Shown: positions 27,848 to 36,387 of the stretch, piece after piece | Position numbering within the stretch: position 1 is the first letter of the stretch | Layout: every line of letters begins with the position of its first letter | Assembly: GCF_017874595.1 (NCBI RefSeq) | Contig: NZ_JAGILA010000003.1 | Span: 372,001 to 436,000 of the forward strand | Length of the DNA: 64,000 nt | From: Sinorhizobium kostiense | GTDB taxonomy: Bacteria > Pseudomonadota > Alphaproteobacteria > Rhizobiales > Rhizobiaceae | Direction: 5' to 3' | Notes under the pieces: model-generated | Seen by the model: only the letters and a program-made list of their open reading frames with translations | The model's database searches: none | Told to the model about the DNA's origin: nothing | Translations under genes and position numbers: made by a program

Positions 27848-29338
27848 ATGCAGGACAAACTCTACATCGATGGAAAATGGGTTGCCCCCGCAAAGGGCGG
27901 CACGGCCGATGTCATCAATCCCGCGACAGAAGAGGTGATCCGGCAGATTGCGCTGGCAACCGAGGAGGATGTCGATCTCGCCGTGAAGGCAGCGCGACGC
28001 GCCTTCGACAAGGATGGTTGGCCGAAACTCGCCGGCGCCGAGCGCGCCAGATATCTGCGCGCCATCGCCGCCGGCATTCGCGCCCGGCAGGCCGATATCG
28101 CCCGGCTTGAAGTGCTCGACAATGGCAAGCCTTTCCCGGAAGCGGACTGGGACATCGCCGACGCTGCCGGCTGCTTCGATTTTTATGCCGGACTGGCTGA
28201 GGAATTCGATACGAAATCCGTCGAGCCTGTCCTGCTCGGCGATGCCCGCTTCACCTCCAAGGCGGTCAAGGAGCCGATGGGCGTCGTGGGAGCGATTGTC
28301 CCCTGGAACTATCCGTTGCTGATGGCATCGTGGAAGGTGGCGCCGGCGCTTGCGGCGGGTTGCACAGTCGTGCTGAAACCGGCTGAACTCACCTCGCTGA
28401 CCGCGCTTGAACTGGCCGCCATCGCCGATGAGGTCGGATTGCCTGCCGGCGTACTGAACGTTGTGACAGGCGCGGGTTCGATCGCCGGACAGGCGATCGT
28501 CGACCATCCCCTGGTTGACAAGCTCGCCTTCACCGGCTCCGGCCCGGTCGGTTCGAAGATGATGGCGCAGGCGGCGCGGGACGTAAAGCGCATCAGCCTC
28601 GAGCTTGGCGGCAAGTCGCCTTTCGTCGTTTTCGATGACGCCGATATCGAACAGGCCGTCGAATGGATCATGTTCGGTATTTTCTGGAATCAGGGCCAAG
28701 TCTGCTCGGCCACCTCCCGCGTTCTGGTGCAGCAGGGCATCTACGAGAGGCTGCTTGCCCGCCTGATCGAGGAAACCAGGAAGATCACCATCGGCAATGG
28801 CCTCGATGACGGGATCCTGCTCGGACCGCTCGTTTCTGCGCGGCAATATTCCAATGTCATGCGCGATATAGAAAAAGCAAAGGCAGCCGGCGCGACCGTT
28901 GCTTGTGGCGGCAACCGGCCGGAAGGCCTTGACAAGGGCTATTATCTTGAGCCGACCATCTTGACTGACGTGCCGCTCGACAGCGAGGCTTGGACGGAGG
29001 AAATCTTCGGGCCGGTGGTTTGCATCCGCCCATTCGCTACGGAAGAAGAAGCGATCCAACTCGCCAATGACAGCCGCTTCGGGCTTGCCGCTGCCGTCAT
29101 GTCGAAGGACGATGCGCGCACCGAACGCGTTGCCGCGGCCTTCCGCGCCGGCATCGTCTGGATCAACTGCTCGCAGCCGACCTTCACCGAAGCGCCGTGG
29201 GGCGGTTACAAGCAGTCCGGCATCGGCCGCGAACTTGGCCGCTGGGGTTTTGAAAACTATCTCGAAACCAAGCAGATCACCCGATTTGCCACCGATGACC
29301 CCTGGGGTTGGTATATCAAGCCGGGGGCAGGTCAATGA
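27848..29338 (+). CDS. Aldehyde dehydrogenase, betaine/aminoaldehyde (ALDH10)-like
   Basis: 496 residues from the ATG at 27848, which has GGAG 6 bases upstream; an ATG at 27836 is in frame. Catalytic Glu lies in LELGGKSP and catalytic Cys in NQGQVCSATSR. The GQVCSATSR and GIVWINCSQP segments are close to plant aminoaldehyde/betaine aldehyde dehydrogenases rather than typical alpha-ketoglutarate semialdehyde dehydrogenases. In this operon the expected role is oxidation of alpha-ketoglutarate semialdehyde to alpha-ketoglutarate, but an omega-aminoaldehyde is a real alternative. The stop overlaps the next start (ATGA). Confidence 0.88.
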   Translation: MQDKLYIDGKWVAPAKGGTADVINPATEEVIRQIALATEEDVDLAVKAARRAFDKDGWPKLAGAERARYLRAIAAGIRARQADIARLEVLDNGKPFPEADWDIADAAGCFDFYAGLAEEFDTKSVEPVLLGDARFTSKAVKEPMGVVGAIVPWNYPLLMASWKVAPALAAGCTVVLKPAELTSLTALELAAIADEVGLPAGVLNVVTGAGSIAGQAIVDHPLVDKLAFTGSGPVGSKMMAQAARDVKRISLELGGKSPFVVFDDADIEQAVEWIMFGIFWNQGQVCSATSRVLVQQGIYERLLARLIEETRKITIGNGLDDGILLGPLVSARQYSNVMRDIEKAKAAGATVACGGNRPEGLDKGYYLEPTILTDVPLDSEAWTEEIFGPVVCIRPFATEEEAIQLANDSRFGLAAAVMSKDDARTERVAAAFRAGIVWINCSQPTFTEAPWGGYKQSGIGRELGRWGFENYLETKQITRFATDDPWGWYIKPGAGQ

Positions 29339-30093
29339 ACAAGCCTCTTTCCGGCCAGACAATCCTGGTGACCGGCGCATCGGGCGAGATTGGCCGCGCC
29401 ATCATCAAGGCTTTGGCAGAGGACGGGGCCCGACCAATTATCCATTATGGCCGCAACCGAGCCGGCGCGGAAAGCCTGAATGCCGAGATCGACGGGAAAG
29501 GCATCATCGTGTCAGCCGATTTGTCGGCACCGGATGGCGCTTTCGCGCTCTGGCAGCGCTCGCTCGACGCGGCGGGTCGCATCCATGGGCTGGTCAACAA
29601 TGCCGGAATCCTGAGCCGCATTGCGATCGCCGCCGAACCCGATCAATGGCGCTCAGTTTGGCAAAAGGATTTCCAGGTCAATTTCTTTGCCGCCGCCGAT
29701 CTCGCGAAAGAAGCAATCCGGCATTTCAAGGCAAACGGTGGCGGACGTATCATCAACATGGCGAGCCGGGCCGGCCAGCGGGGCTATGCGGCGGACGCGA
29801 TGCCCTATGGCGCGACAAAGGCGGCGCTTGTCAATTTGACCAAATCGATCGCCCGCAGCTTCGGCGCCGATGGTGTGACCGCGATTGCGATCGCACCCGG
29901 ATGGGTGCGTACTCGCATGGCTGAGGAATTCGTTGCCAAGAACGGCAAGCAGGCGGCTGTCGGAGAAATTCCAATTGGCGAAATGGCGGAACCGGAAGCG
30001 GTTGCTGAATTGGTTGCCTTCTCCCTTCGCGCCTCCCAGGCATCGCTGAACGGCGCGACACTCGACGTCAATGGCGGCAGCTACATCCGTTAG
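29335..30093 (+). CDS. Short-chain dehydrogenase/reductase
   Basis: 252 residues. Motifs: TGASGEIGRAII (cofactor), NNAGI, the catalytic Ser in NMASRAGQ, YGATKAAL (Tyr and Lys), PGWVRTRM, and a C-terminal LDVNGGSYIR. The start overlaps the ALDH stop by 4 bases, so translation is coupled. The role in the operon is unknown; oxidation of a hydroxy group on a cyclic imino acid or reduction of a semialdehyde would fit. Confidence 0.85.
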   Translation: MNKPLSGQTILVTGASGEIGRAIIKALAEDGARPIIHYGRNRAGAESLNAEIDGKGIIVSADLSAPDGAFALWQRSLDAAGRIHGLVNNAGILSRIAIAAEPDQWRSVWQKDFQVNFFAAADLAKEAIRHFKANGGGRIINMASRAGQRGYAADAMPYGATKAALVNLTKSIARSFGADGVTAIAIAPGWVRTRMAEEFVAKNGKQAAVGEIPIGEMAEPEAVAELVAFSLRASQASLNGATLDVNGGSYIR

Positions 30094-30104
30094 GGAGAGA
30101 TCGA

Positions 30105-30860
30105 ATGCAACGCTTCGAAGGCAAAGTCGCGGTGGTCACCGGCGCTGGCGGCGGAATAGGCTCGGCGATTGCCAAGCGCCTCGCCTCTGAAGGCGCGTTG
30201 GTCGTTGTAACTGACGCCAATGCAGAGGCTGCCAAGACGGTGACGGCAGATATCCGCACCGCTGGCTGGCAGGCCGAAATGATTACGGCAAACATCGCGG
30301 AGAAAGGCGAATGCGCTTCGCTGATTTCCGACAGCTTTGCACTGCGTGGCCGCCTCGACGTGCTGGTCAACAATGCCGGCATCAACCGGCGCGGCAACCT
30401 GCTGTCGCTCTCCGACGAGGACTGGTCGATCAGCTTTGCCGTCAACCTTGATGCGATGTTTCACCTTTGCCGCGCGGCGCTGCCACTGATGATCAAGGCC
30501 GGCGGCGGCGCAATCGTCAACACCGCGTCGCAATGGGGTCTTTATCCCGCACCAAACCACATCGCCTACAACACGACCAAGGCCGCCGTTGCCGCTTTTA
30601 CCCAGAATCTCGCGCGCGACTATGCGCCGGACAAGATCCGCGTGAATGCCGTATGTCCCGGCGAGATCCACACGCCGATGCTGGAAGCGGGGGTCAAGCG
30701 CTCCGGCCGCACCATTGCCGACCTCGACAAGCTGGTCCCTTTCGGTCGTATCGGCAAGCCCGAGGAAGTCGCCGCTCTCGTCGCCTTCCTCGCCTCGGAC
30801 GAAGCGCGATTCATCTGCGGCTCGCTGGTGGAAATCACCGGCGCGCAAGCGGTGGCGTAA
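30105..30860 (+). CDS. Short-chain dehydrogenase/reductase, FabG-like
   Basis: 251 residues. TGAGGGIGSAIAKRL is the cofactor loop, NNAGINRRG follows, the catalytic Ser is in NTASQWGLY, and the Tyr/Lys pair is in YNTTKAAV. It ends with FICGSLVEITGAQAV. It starts 11 bases after the preceding SDR and runs into the Ldh2-type gene 11 bases later. The two adjacent SDRs are not close copies, so they probably act on different intermediates or opposite stereoisomers. The substrate is unknown. Confidence 0.85.
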   Translation: MQRFEGKVAVVTGAGGGIGSAIAKRLASEGALVVVTDANAEAAKTVTADIRTAGWQAEMITANIAEKGECASLISDSFALRGRLDVLVNNAGINRRGNLLSLSDEDWSISFAVNLDAMFHLCRAALPLMIKAGGGAIVNTASQWGLYPAPNHIAYNTTKAAVAAFTQNLARDYAPDKIRVNAVCPGEIHTPMLEAGVKRSGRTIADLDKLVPFGRIGKPEEVAALVAFLASDEARFICGSLVEITGAQAVA

Positions 30861-30871
30861 GGAAGTAGCGC

Positions 30872-31915
30872 ATGGCGCACGGCAGCAGCGGCGACAGCAT
30901 CAAGATTTCCTTTGAGGATCTTCGTGCCCTGTTGAAGCGGATATTCCTGAAGGCGGGTGCGGCGCAAACGGTCGCAGATATTCTGGCCGACAATTGCGCG
31001 GCCTGCGAACGGGATGGGTGCCACAGCCATGGCATTTTCCGCATGCCCGGCTATGTGACAAACCTGGAAACCGGATGGGTGGATGGCAGGGCCGTGCCGA
31101 CTGCCCAGGAGGTTGGCCCATCCTTCCTGCGCATCGATGCCCGGAACGGCTTCGCACAGCCATCCTTTGAGGCATTCCGGCCGCAGATCGGCCAGATAAT
31201 CGAGGCGACCGGCGTTGCGGTGGTCGCGATCAACAACTCGCATCACTTCAGCGCACTCTGGCCGGAACTTGAGCCCTTCGCCCAGGTGGGCTTTGTTGGT
31301 ATTAGCGTTGTTACGGGTGGGTGCGTGGTCGTTCCCCCAGGCGGGCGCAAGCGTGTCCTTGGAACTAATCCCATCGCTTTCGCGACACCGGTCGGCGGTT
31401 CCGATCCTCTGATTTTCGACTTTGCCACAAGCAACATGTCCCATGGCGATCTCACCATTGCTGCCGGCGCGGGCCGAAAGGTGCCATATGGAACGGGTGT
31501 GGATCGCCACGGGCGGCTAAGCGACGATCCCGTTGTGATCAATGACGGTGGCGGCATCCTGCCTTTTGGCGGCCACAAGGGTGCGGCGCTCTCGCTGATG
31601 GTCGAGGTTCTGGCCTCGGCGCTGACCGGCGGAAAGTTCGCGGCGGAAGTGGATTTCACAGGCTACCCTGAGGCCAACGCACCGAAGACTGGCCAACTTT
31701 TGATTTTCATTGATCCCAGGAGAGGCGGCAATGTTGGATTCAGCAATCGCGTTCGGGATTTGCTGGAAATGCTGCGCCATGCCGGACAGGAGCGGTTTCC
31801 ATCGCAGCAGCGATACCAGCGTCGTGCCGCGGCAATGAAGGATGGCATCCCCATCCGCGCCGCCGATTTCGAGAATCTGGAAGCTCTTGCAATTGGAGGG
31901 AGCCCGGCCCGATAG
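30872..31915 (+). CDS. lhpD: Ldh2-family imino acid reductase (pyrroline-2-carboxylate reductase type)
   Basis: 347 residues of the malate/L-lactate dehydrogenase-2 (YlbC/DpkA) family, which includes delta-1-pyrroline-2-carboxylate/delta-1-piperideine-2-carboxylate reductases. Conserved segments are DGCHSHGIFRMPGY, the catalytic His region INNSHHFSALWPELEPFA, GTNPIAFATP and PFGGHKGAALSLMVE. It would produce L-proline from the product of the AcnX dehydratase. It is placed in the hydroxyproline operon and has NADPH-dependent relatives. Malate-type activity is less likely given the neighbours. Confidence 0.85.
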   Translation: MAHGSSGDSIKISFEDLRALLKRIFLKAGAAQTVADILADNCAACERDGCHSHGIFRMPGYVTNLETGWVDGRAVPTAQEVGPSFLRIDARNGFAQPSFEAFRPQIGQIIEATGVAVVAINNSHHFSALWPELEPFAQVGFVGISVVTGGCVVVPPGGRKRVLGTNPIAFATPVGGSDPLIFDFATSNMSHGDLTIAAGAGRKVPYGTGVDRHGRLSDDPVVINDGGGILPFGGHKGAALSLMVEVLASALTGGKFAAEVDFTGYPEANAPKTGQLLIFIDPRRGGNVGFSNRVRDLLEMLRHAGQERFPSQQRYQRRAAAMKDGIPIRAADFENLEALAIGGSPAR

Positions 31916-32064
31916 GATCGCCGTTGGGGAACTGGGCTCCTCGCATGGCAAGAGCCTTTGTCTAATCCATGTCGGCGAGGGGCCGACAGCCGTTTGACGA
32001 ACCGCCGGTTCAATCCGTACTCGTCCGAATGCCGCTCGTAAGCTCGGCAAGAAGAGACATTGTC

Positions 32065-33444
32065 ATGAGCCTCTCCAACTCTCTCGTCCAGCAGGACCTG
32101 TCATCACATATCCATCCCTTCACCAATCTCGCGCGGCACAAGGAAGTCGGGCCGACGGTCATCGAAAAAGGTGACGGCGTCTACGTCATCGACAACAACG
32201 GCCGGTCGTATATCGAAGCGATGTCGGGTCTGTGGAGTGTAGCCTTGGGTTTTAGCGAGGATCGCCTCGTCAAAGCCGCGACCCAGCAGATGGAAACGCT
32301 GCCCTACTATCACAGCTTTACCCACAAGACGCATGCACCTGCGATCAAGCTGGCTGCAAAGCTCGCCGAGCTGGCTCCCGGCGACCTCAATCATGTTCAT
32401 TTCACCAATTCCGGCTCGGAGGCCAACGACACCGTCATCAAGTTGGTCTGGTACATGAACAATGCCCTGGGGCGACCGCAGAAGAAGAAATTCCTCGCCA
32501 GGCAGCAGGGCTATCATGGCTCGACCATCGCTTCGGCGAGCCTGACTGGCCTTCCCCGTAGCCATAGGGATTTCGACCTACCGGCCATTCCGGTCCGGCA
32601 CCTCACCGCTCCCTATTTCTACCGCTTCGGGCTTTCAGGCGAGACGGAAGCCGAGTTCGTCGAGCGTCTTGCCCAGGAACTCGAGACCGTCATTGACGAG
32701 GAAGGGCCGGAGACGATTGCGGCTTTCATCGGAGAGCCGGTGATTGCCGCGGGTGGCGTGATCCCTGCGCCGGAAGGTTATTGGCAACGGGTCGAAGCGA
32801 TTTGCCGGCAACATGACATTGTCCTGATCGCCGATGAGATCATTACCGCCTTCGGCCGGTTGGGCACAATGTTCGGCTGCCAATATTACGGCTTCCAACC
32901 GGATATCATGGTGCTGTCGAAGCAACTCACTTCGTCCTATCAGCCGCTCGCGGCGATCGTGATCTCCGACGCAATCAGCGAGGTTCTCACCGAAAACAGC
33001 GGTAGGATCGGCAGTTTCGCCCATGGCTTTACCACGACCGGCCACCCCGTCGCGACCGCCGTTGCGCTCGAAAATCTCAACATCATCGAGGAGCGGCAAT
33101 TGGTCGACCACGCGAAAGTCGTCGGCGCGCGCCTGCAGGCGGGCTTGAACGGTCTGGCTTCGCATCCGCTTGTCGGCGACGTCCGTACGGTCGGACTCAT
33201 GGGCGGTGTGGAACTGGTTGCCGACAAGGAGACCAGGCGCATGTTCGATCCGCGTGGTGCGCTGGGCGGCTACATCTTCCGGCAGGCGCATGAGCATGGT
33301 CTAATTGTCCGCAATATCTACGACACGATTGCCTTCTGCCCGCCGCTGATCATCTCCGAAAAGCACGTGTCTACGGTAATTGACGCATTTGCCGGCACCC
33401 TGGACGACGCAGCAAAGTGGGTTCGAGCCGAAGACTTGAAGTAA
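32065..33444 (+). CDS. Class III PLP aminotransferase
   Basis: 459 residues, omega-amino-acid:pyruvate aminotransferase-like. It shows FTNSGSEANDTVIKL (cofactor phosphate), YHGSTIASASLTG, EPVIAAGGVIPAPEGYW, LIADEIITAFGRLG (PLP Asp) and the PLP lysine in MVLSKQLTSSYQPL. The ATG at 32065 is preferred over a frame start 96 bases earlier because family homology begins a few residues in. It is the last gene of the operon, 149 bases after lhpD. It could transaminate an omega-amino acid or semialdehyde. No terminator hairpin is evident after it. Confidence 0.88.
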   Translation: MSLSNSLVQQDLSSHIHPFTNLARHKEVGPTVIEKGDGVYVIDNNGRSYIEAMSGLWSVALGFSEDRLVKAATQQMETLPYYHSFTHKTHAPAIKLAAKLAELAPGDLNHVHFTNSGSEANDTVIKLVWYMNNALGRPQKKKFLARQQGYHGSTIASASLTGLPRSHRDFDLPAIPVRHLTAPYFYRFGLSGETEAEFVERLAQELETVIDEEGPETIAAFIGEPVIAAGGVIPAPEGYWQRVEAICRQHDIVLIADEIITAFGRLGTMFGCQYYGFQPDIMVLSKQLTSSYQPLAAIVISDAISEVLTENSGRIGSFAHGFTTTGHPVATAVALENLNIIEERQLVDHAKVVGARLQAGLNGLASHPLVGDVRTVGLMGGVELVADKETRRMFDPRGALGGYIFRQAHEHGLIVRNIYDTIAFCPPLIISEKHVSTVIDAFAGTLDDAAKWVRAEDLK

Positions 33445-33793
33445 CGCGTTGATATTGGGGTCAGACAAAGATCCGGCCTCGATCCGATTCTCCACGGCAA
33501 TCTCAGCCGATAAAGCTGACGCGGTCCTTCGACGTTCTTGGCCACGTGTCGTACCGTTGTCCACATTGCCGCGACGGATCTCTCGAGTGCGGGCATGTTC
33601 TGCTATTGATCGGCCGGCGTTTGATCAGGGAGAAGGCTTGGAATCCCTGTCGGCGAGGCGTTTGGTGGCTGCGCCCCGCCAAACCCTCGGTGGGGCCGCG
33701 CTCGACAGATTTGCCGAATGAGGGTTAGCGGCGTGCCATGTAACGATGTTCGGGGGATACCTGATCGGCGCTCATTGTCCAAGAGGTCAGTGA
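33445..33793. other. Intergenic stretch between convergent units
   Basis: About 349 bases between the aminotransferase and the end of the second chemoreceptor. Short open frames here have no recognisable domain or ribosome site. No hairpin with a T run and no operator core were seen. Confidence 0.5.
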
Positions 33794-36037
33794 TCAGGCG
33801 ACGTCTTTAAATGCCGCTGTTGCGTGCCCCACATCATCAAGTTGAAACTGGCTAATGAGGTGCAGGAGGTGGGTGGCTTCGCCGGCCAGAGACTTGCAGG
33901 CGGCGGTCGATTCTTCTGCAAGCGCCGCCGTCTGCTGAGTGGACAGGTCGATTTCCCTAATCGTCGAGCTGAACTCTCCGAGATGTGCCGCCTGATTGGA
34001 GGCGGTTGAGGCGATGTTGGACACAACAGATCGGATGAGATCGATTTGGTTGGCAATCTTCTTCAACAGTTCGCTGGTGGAACTGACAAGCTGTGTCCCC
34101 CGCTCGACACGCCGCGATGAGGTGTTGATCAATTCTTTGATTTCCTTAGCAGCGTCTGCCGATCGCTGCGCCAGGGCACGAACTTCGGAGGCCACGACGG
34201 CAAAGCCCTTTCCGGCATCGCCGGCTCTTGATGCCTCGACACCCGCGTTCAAGGCGAGAAGATTGGTCTGAAAGGCGATTTCGTCGATGACACCGACGAT
34301 ATTGGCAATTTGCAACGAAGATTCCTCAATCTCGCCCATGCCGGAAATCGCCTGAGACACGATCTCGTCTGAGGACGCAGCCGTTGCGTGCACTTCGGCT
34401 ACGATAGTATTGGCCTTGCTTGCCGCCTCGGCAGTGCGATTGACATCCGTTGAGACGGCGCCCAGCGTATTGACAGCACCTTCCAAGACGATGGCCTGGT
34501 GCTCCGTGCGCGTGGCGAGTGAATCCATTGCGCTGCTCATTTCGCTGGCAATGGAAGAAATCGAGTTTGCCTGTGTGGCAAATGTGATGACCGTGTCCTT
34601 CAGTTGAGCGACAGCGTCATTGAAGTCGTCTTTCAGCTGTTGGTAATCAGCTGGAAAGTCCTTGACGATCTTGTGAGACAGAATGCCGTTGGCAAGCGCA
34701 GAGAGACTATTGCCAATTTCGGTGACGACCCCAGCCTGGACGCGCAGCCGCTCAAGCCGATCGCTTTCCATAAGCCTGCGCTCGTTGTCAGCTGCCGCCT
34801 CGGTTCTTCGAGCGTCTTCTTCTGCCAGCCTTTTGGCGATGGCATTGTCTCTGAAAACGACTACTGCACGTGACATATCTCCGACTTCGTCGGCGCGGGT
34901 GGTTCCGAACACCTCACCGTTAGTGTCTCCGGACGCCAACCTTTTCATTTCGGACACCAGCCGCACGATCGGCCGGGAAATGGAACGGGACGCGACGACT
35001 GACAAAAGAAGCGCGGCCAGAGCGGTTAGGACCGATATTGTGAGGATTTTCCAAAGCATGTCGACAGCCGGGGCGAAAATCGACGCGGTCGGTTCGACGG
35101 CAATGATGGACCAGTTCTGTCCACCCCACGACAGGGGCTCGGAAGCCGCCATTACGTCCCGGTTGCCATACGAGTTGAAAGAGATTCCCGGCTTTAGCAA
35201 ACTCTTGTCGACCGACAAGGACGCGACCCTGCTTTCGGAGAAACGCGATGTCGAGCGCGCCAAGCCATCCGTGCCGCCAACAATGGCTTCGCCCTCGGCA
35301 CTAAAGCCGGAGCTGTCATGCATGATCGCGTCTATGGCAGAAGAAGTCATGGCGACGAGCAGCGTACCGCCCCGCTCATCGGGGATTAGTGCATTGGCGA
35401 CGGCAACCGCGAAATAGGCAATCCCGGGCCCTGAGCTGGACGGTGGGCTGAAATCGGTCATCACAGCGACCGCTTGGTTCTCGGATAGTTTAATTGCCTT
35501 GGTAAGAGGACCGTCTGGCTGAAGCGCACCGAGACGATCCTGCCCGGTACTGTAGATAAGCTCACCTTCGGCGTTGACGAAAATAATGTTTGCATAGCCG
35601 TGTTCATTGGCAAGAGCTTTCAGCCAAGGGTCAACGGTTTTGTAAGCCCCGAGATAAAACTGCGCCTTTGCAGTGTTTCCGGCCTCTAGATCCTTGCTTG
35701 TGGCCTTCAGTCCCGACAACGCCGTCATCTGATCGGTCGGCAGTATCTTGTAGCCCGTGACCATATTGTCGAACGCTTTTACGAGCGCTGGGTTGGCGGC
35801 CAAGGCCTCGACGTCGAGCTTTGTTGTATTCAGCTTCGTAGCCAATATGTCTCGTTTTGTGCTCGCAATATATTCGAGATGAGTTCCAATCAGATATTTG
35901 GTCGTCGAAAACGAGGTGAAGCTCGCATAACCGGCGACGGTACCGCAGGCAAGGATCGTCACACCAAGCACCAAAGCAGGGACTTTCCGGCTTATCCTCC
36001 AGTTCAACTTGGCAGCCAGATTGGTGCGCAGCTTCAT
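33794..36037 (-). CDS. Methyl-accepting chemotaxis protein with dCache-like sensor
   Basis: 747 residues from the ATG at 36037, preceded by GGAG 8 bases upstream. TM1 is near residues 18-40. A long periplasmic region of about 300 residues with dCACHE features (YANIIFVNAEGELIYST, then GIAYFAVAVAN and SWGGQNWSIIAVEP) follows. TM2 is near 330, then HAMP and the signalling hairpin EIAFQTNLLALNAGVEASRAGDAGKGF. No CheR-docking pentapeptide is seen at the C-terminus. dCACHE domains often bind amino acids. An operator copy 59 bases upstream suggests that it senses the substrate of the regulon. Confidence 0.92.
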   Translation of the reverse strand: MKLRTNLAAKLNWRISRKVPALVLGVTILACGTVAGYASFTSFSTTKYLIGTHLEYIASTKRDILATKLNTTKLDVEALAANPALVKAFDNMVTGYKILPTDQMTALSGLKATSKDLEAGNTAKAQFYLGAYKTVDPWLKALANEHGYANIIFVNAEGELIYSTGQDRLGALQPDGPLTKAIKLSENQAVAVMTDFSPPSSSGPGIAYFAVAVANALIPDERGGTLLVAMTSSAIDAIMHDSSGFSAEGEAIVGGTDGLARSTSRFSESRVASLSVDKSLLKPGISFNSYGNRDVMAASEPLSWGGQNWSIIAVEPTASIFAPAVDMLWKILTISVLTALAALLLSVVASRSISRPIVRLVSEMKRLASGDTNGEVFGTTRADEVGDMSRAVVVFRDNAIAKRLAEEDARRTEAAADNERRLMESDRLERLRVQAGVVTEIGNSLSALANGILSHKIVKDFPADYQQLKDDFNDAVAQLKDTVITFATQANSISSIASEMSSAMDSLATRTEHQAIVLEGAVNTLGAVSTDVNRTAEAASKANTIVAEVHATAASSDEIVSQAISGMGEIEESSLQIANIVGVIDEIAFQTNLLALNAGVEASRAGDAGKGFAVVASEVRALAQRSADAAKEIKELINTSSRRVERGTQLVSSTSELLKKIANQIDLIRSVVSNIASTASNQAAHLGEFSSTIREIDLSTQQTAALAEESTAACKSLAGEATHLLHLISQFQLDDVGHATAAFKDVA

Positions 36038-36095
36038 CGTCGCTTCTCCGTCAATCGAAGCCAAATATCGCACAACTCAGTTAAACATCGGTTAG

Positions 36096-36114
36096 TGTCG
36101 ACATTCGGTCGTCA
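36096..36114. promoter_or_regulatory. Operator copy before the second chemoreceptor
   Basis: TGTCGACATTCGGTCGTCA matches TGTCG-N9-CGACA except for one base in the second arm. It keeps the TGTCGACA core and the ATT that follows it in most copies. It lies 59 bases upstream of the chemoreceptor start. Confidence 0.62.
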
Positions 36115-36342
36115 GATTCGGTAGATCGCTGTGCTAAGATGCGACCACTGACTTGGAAGAGCCGCGGGTTGTGATCTCGCTGCCTCACGGTCGATAAGAC
36201 ATGACGCGGCGCCCAGGGATCGACGAGCGCTAAAACGGATTCGATCCCTTCCGCTACCTCGCTATTCTGCAGTCATCGACTATGCAGGCAGACGCGATCG
36301 GCTCGACGATTCGCGCAGGTCGCTCGAGGTGATGCCATCTGA

Positions 36343-36371
36343 ACCTGCCGGACGAATTGCGCCCGGCAGGT
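36343..36371 (-). terminator. Possible terminator hairpin after the OCD-family gene
   Basis: A 9-bp stem ACCTGCCGG/CCGGCAGGT with an 11-base loop lies 17 bases after the OCD-family stop. In the direction of that gene it is followed by TTCAGAT, a poor T run. It is a plausible weak or Rho-assisted end of the 36388-40247 operon. Confidence 0.4.
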
Positions 36372-36387
36372 GATCCCACTTTGCCGG

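Noticed and set aside
27290-29380. 696-codon open frame on the minus strand
   Set aside because: It lies opposite the FAD dehydrogenase and aldehyde dehydrogenase genes, which carry clear family motifs. The antisense product has no recognisable domain.
33445-33793. Short frames between the aminotransferase and the second chemoreceptor
   Set aside because: They overlap on both strands, lack ribosome sites and show no domain. I left the stretch as intergenic.
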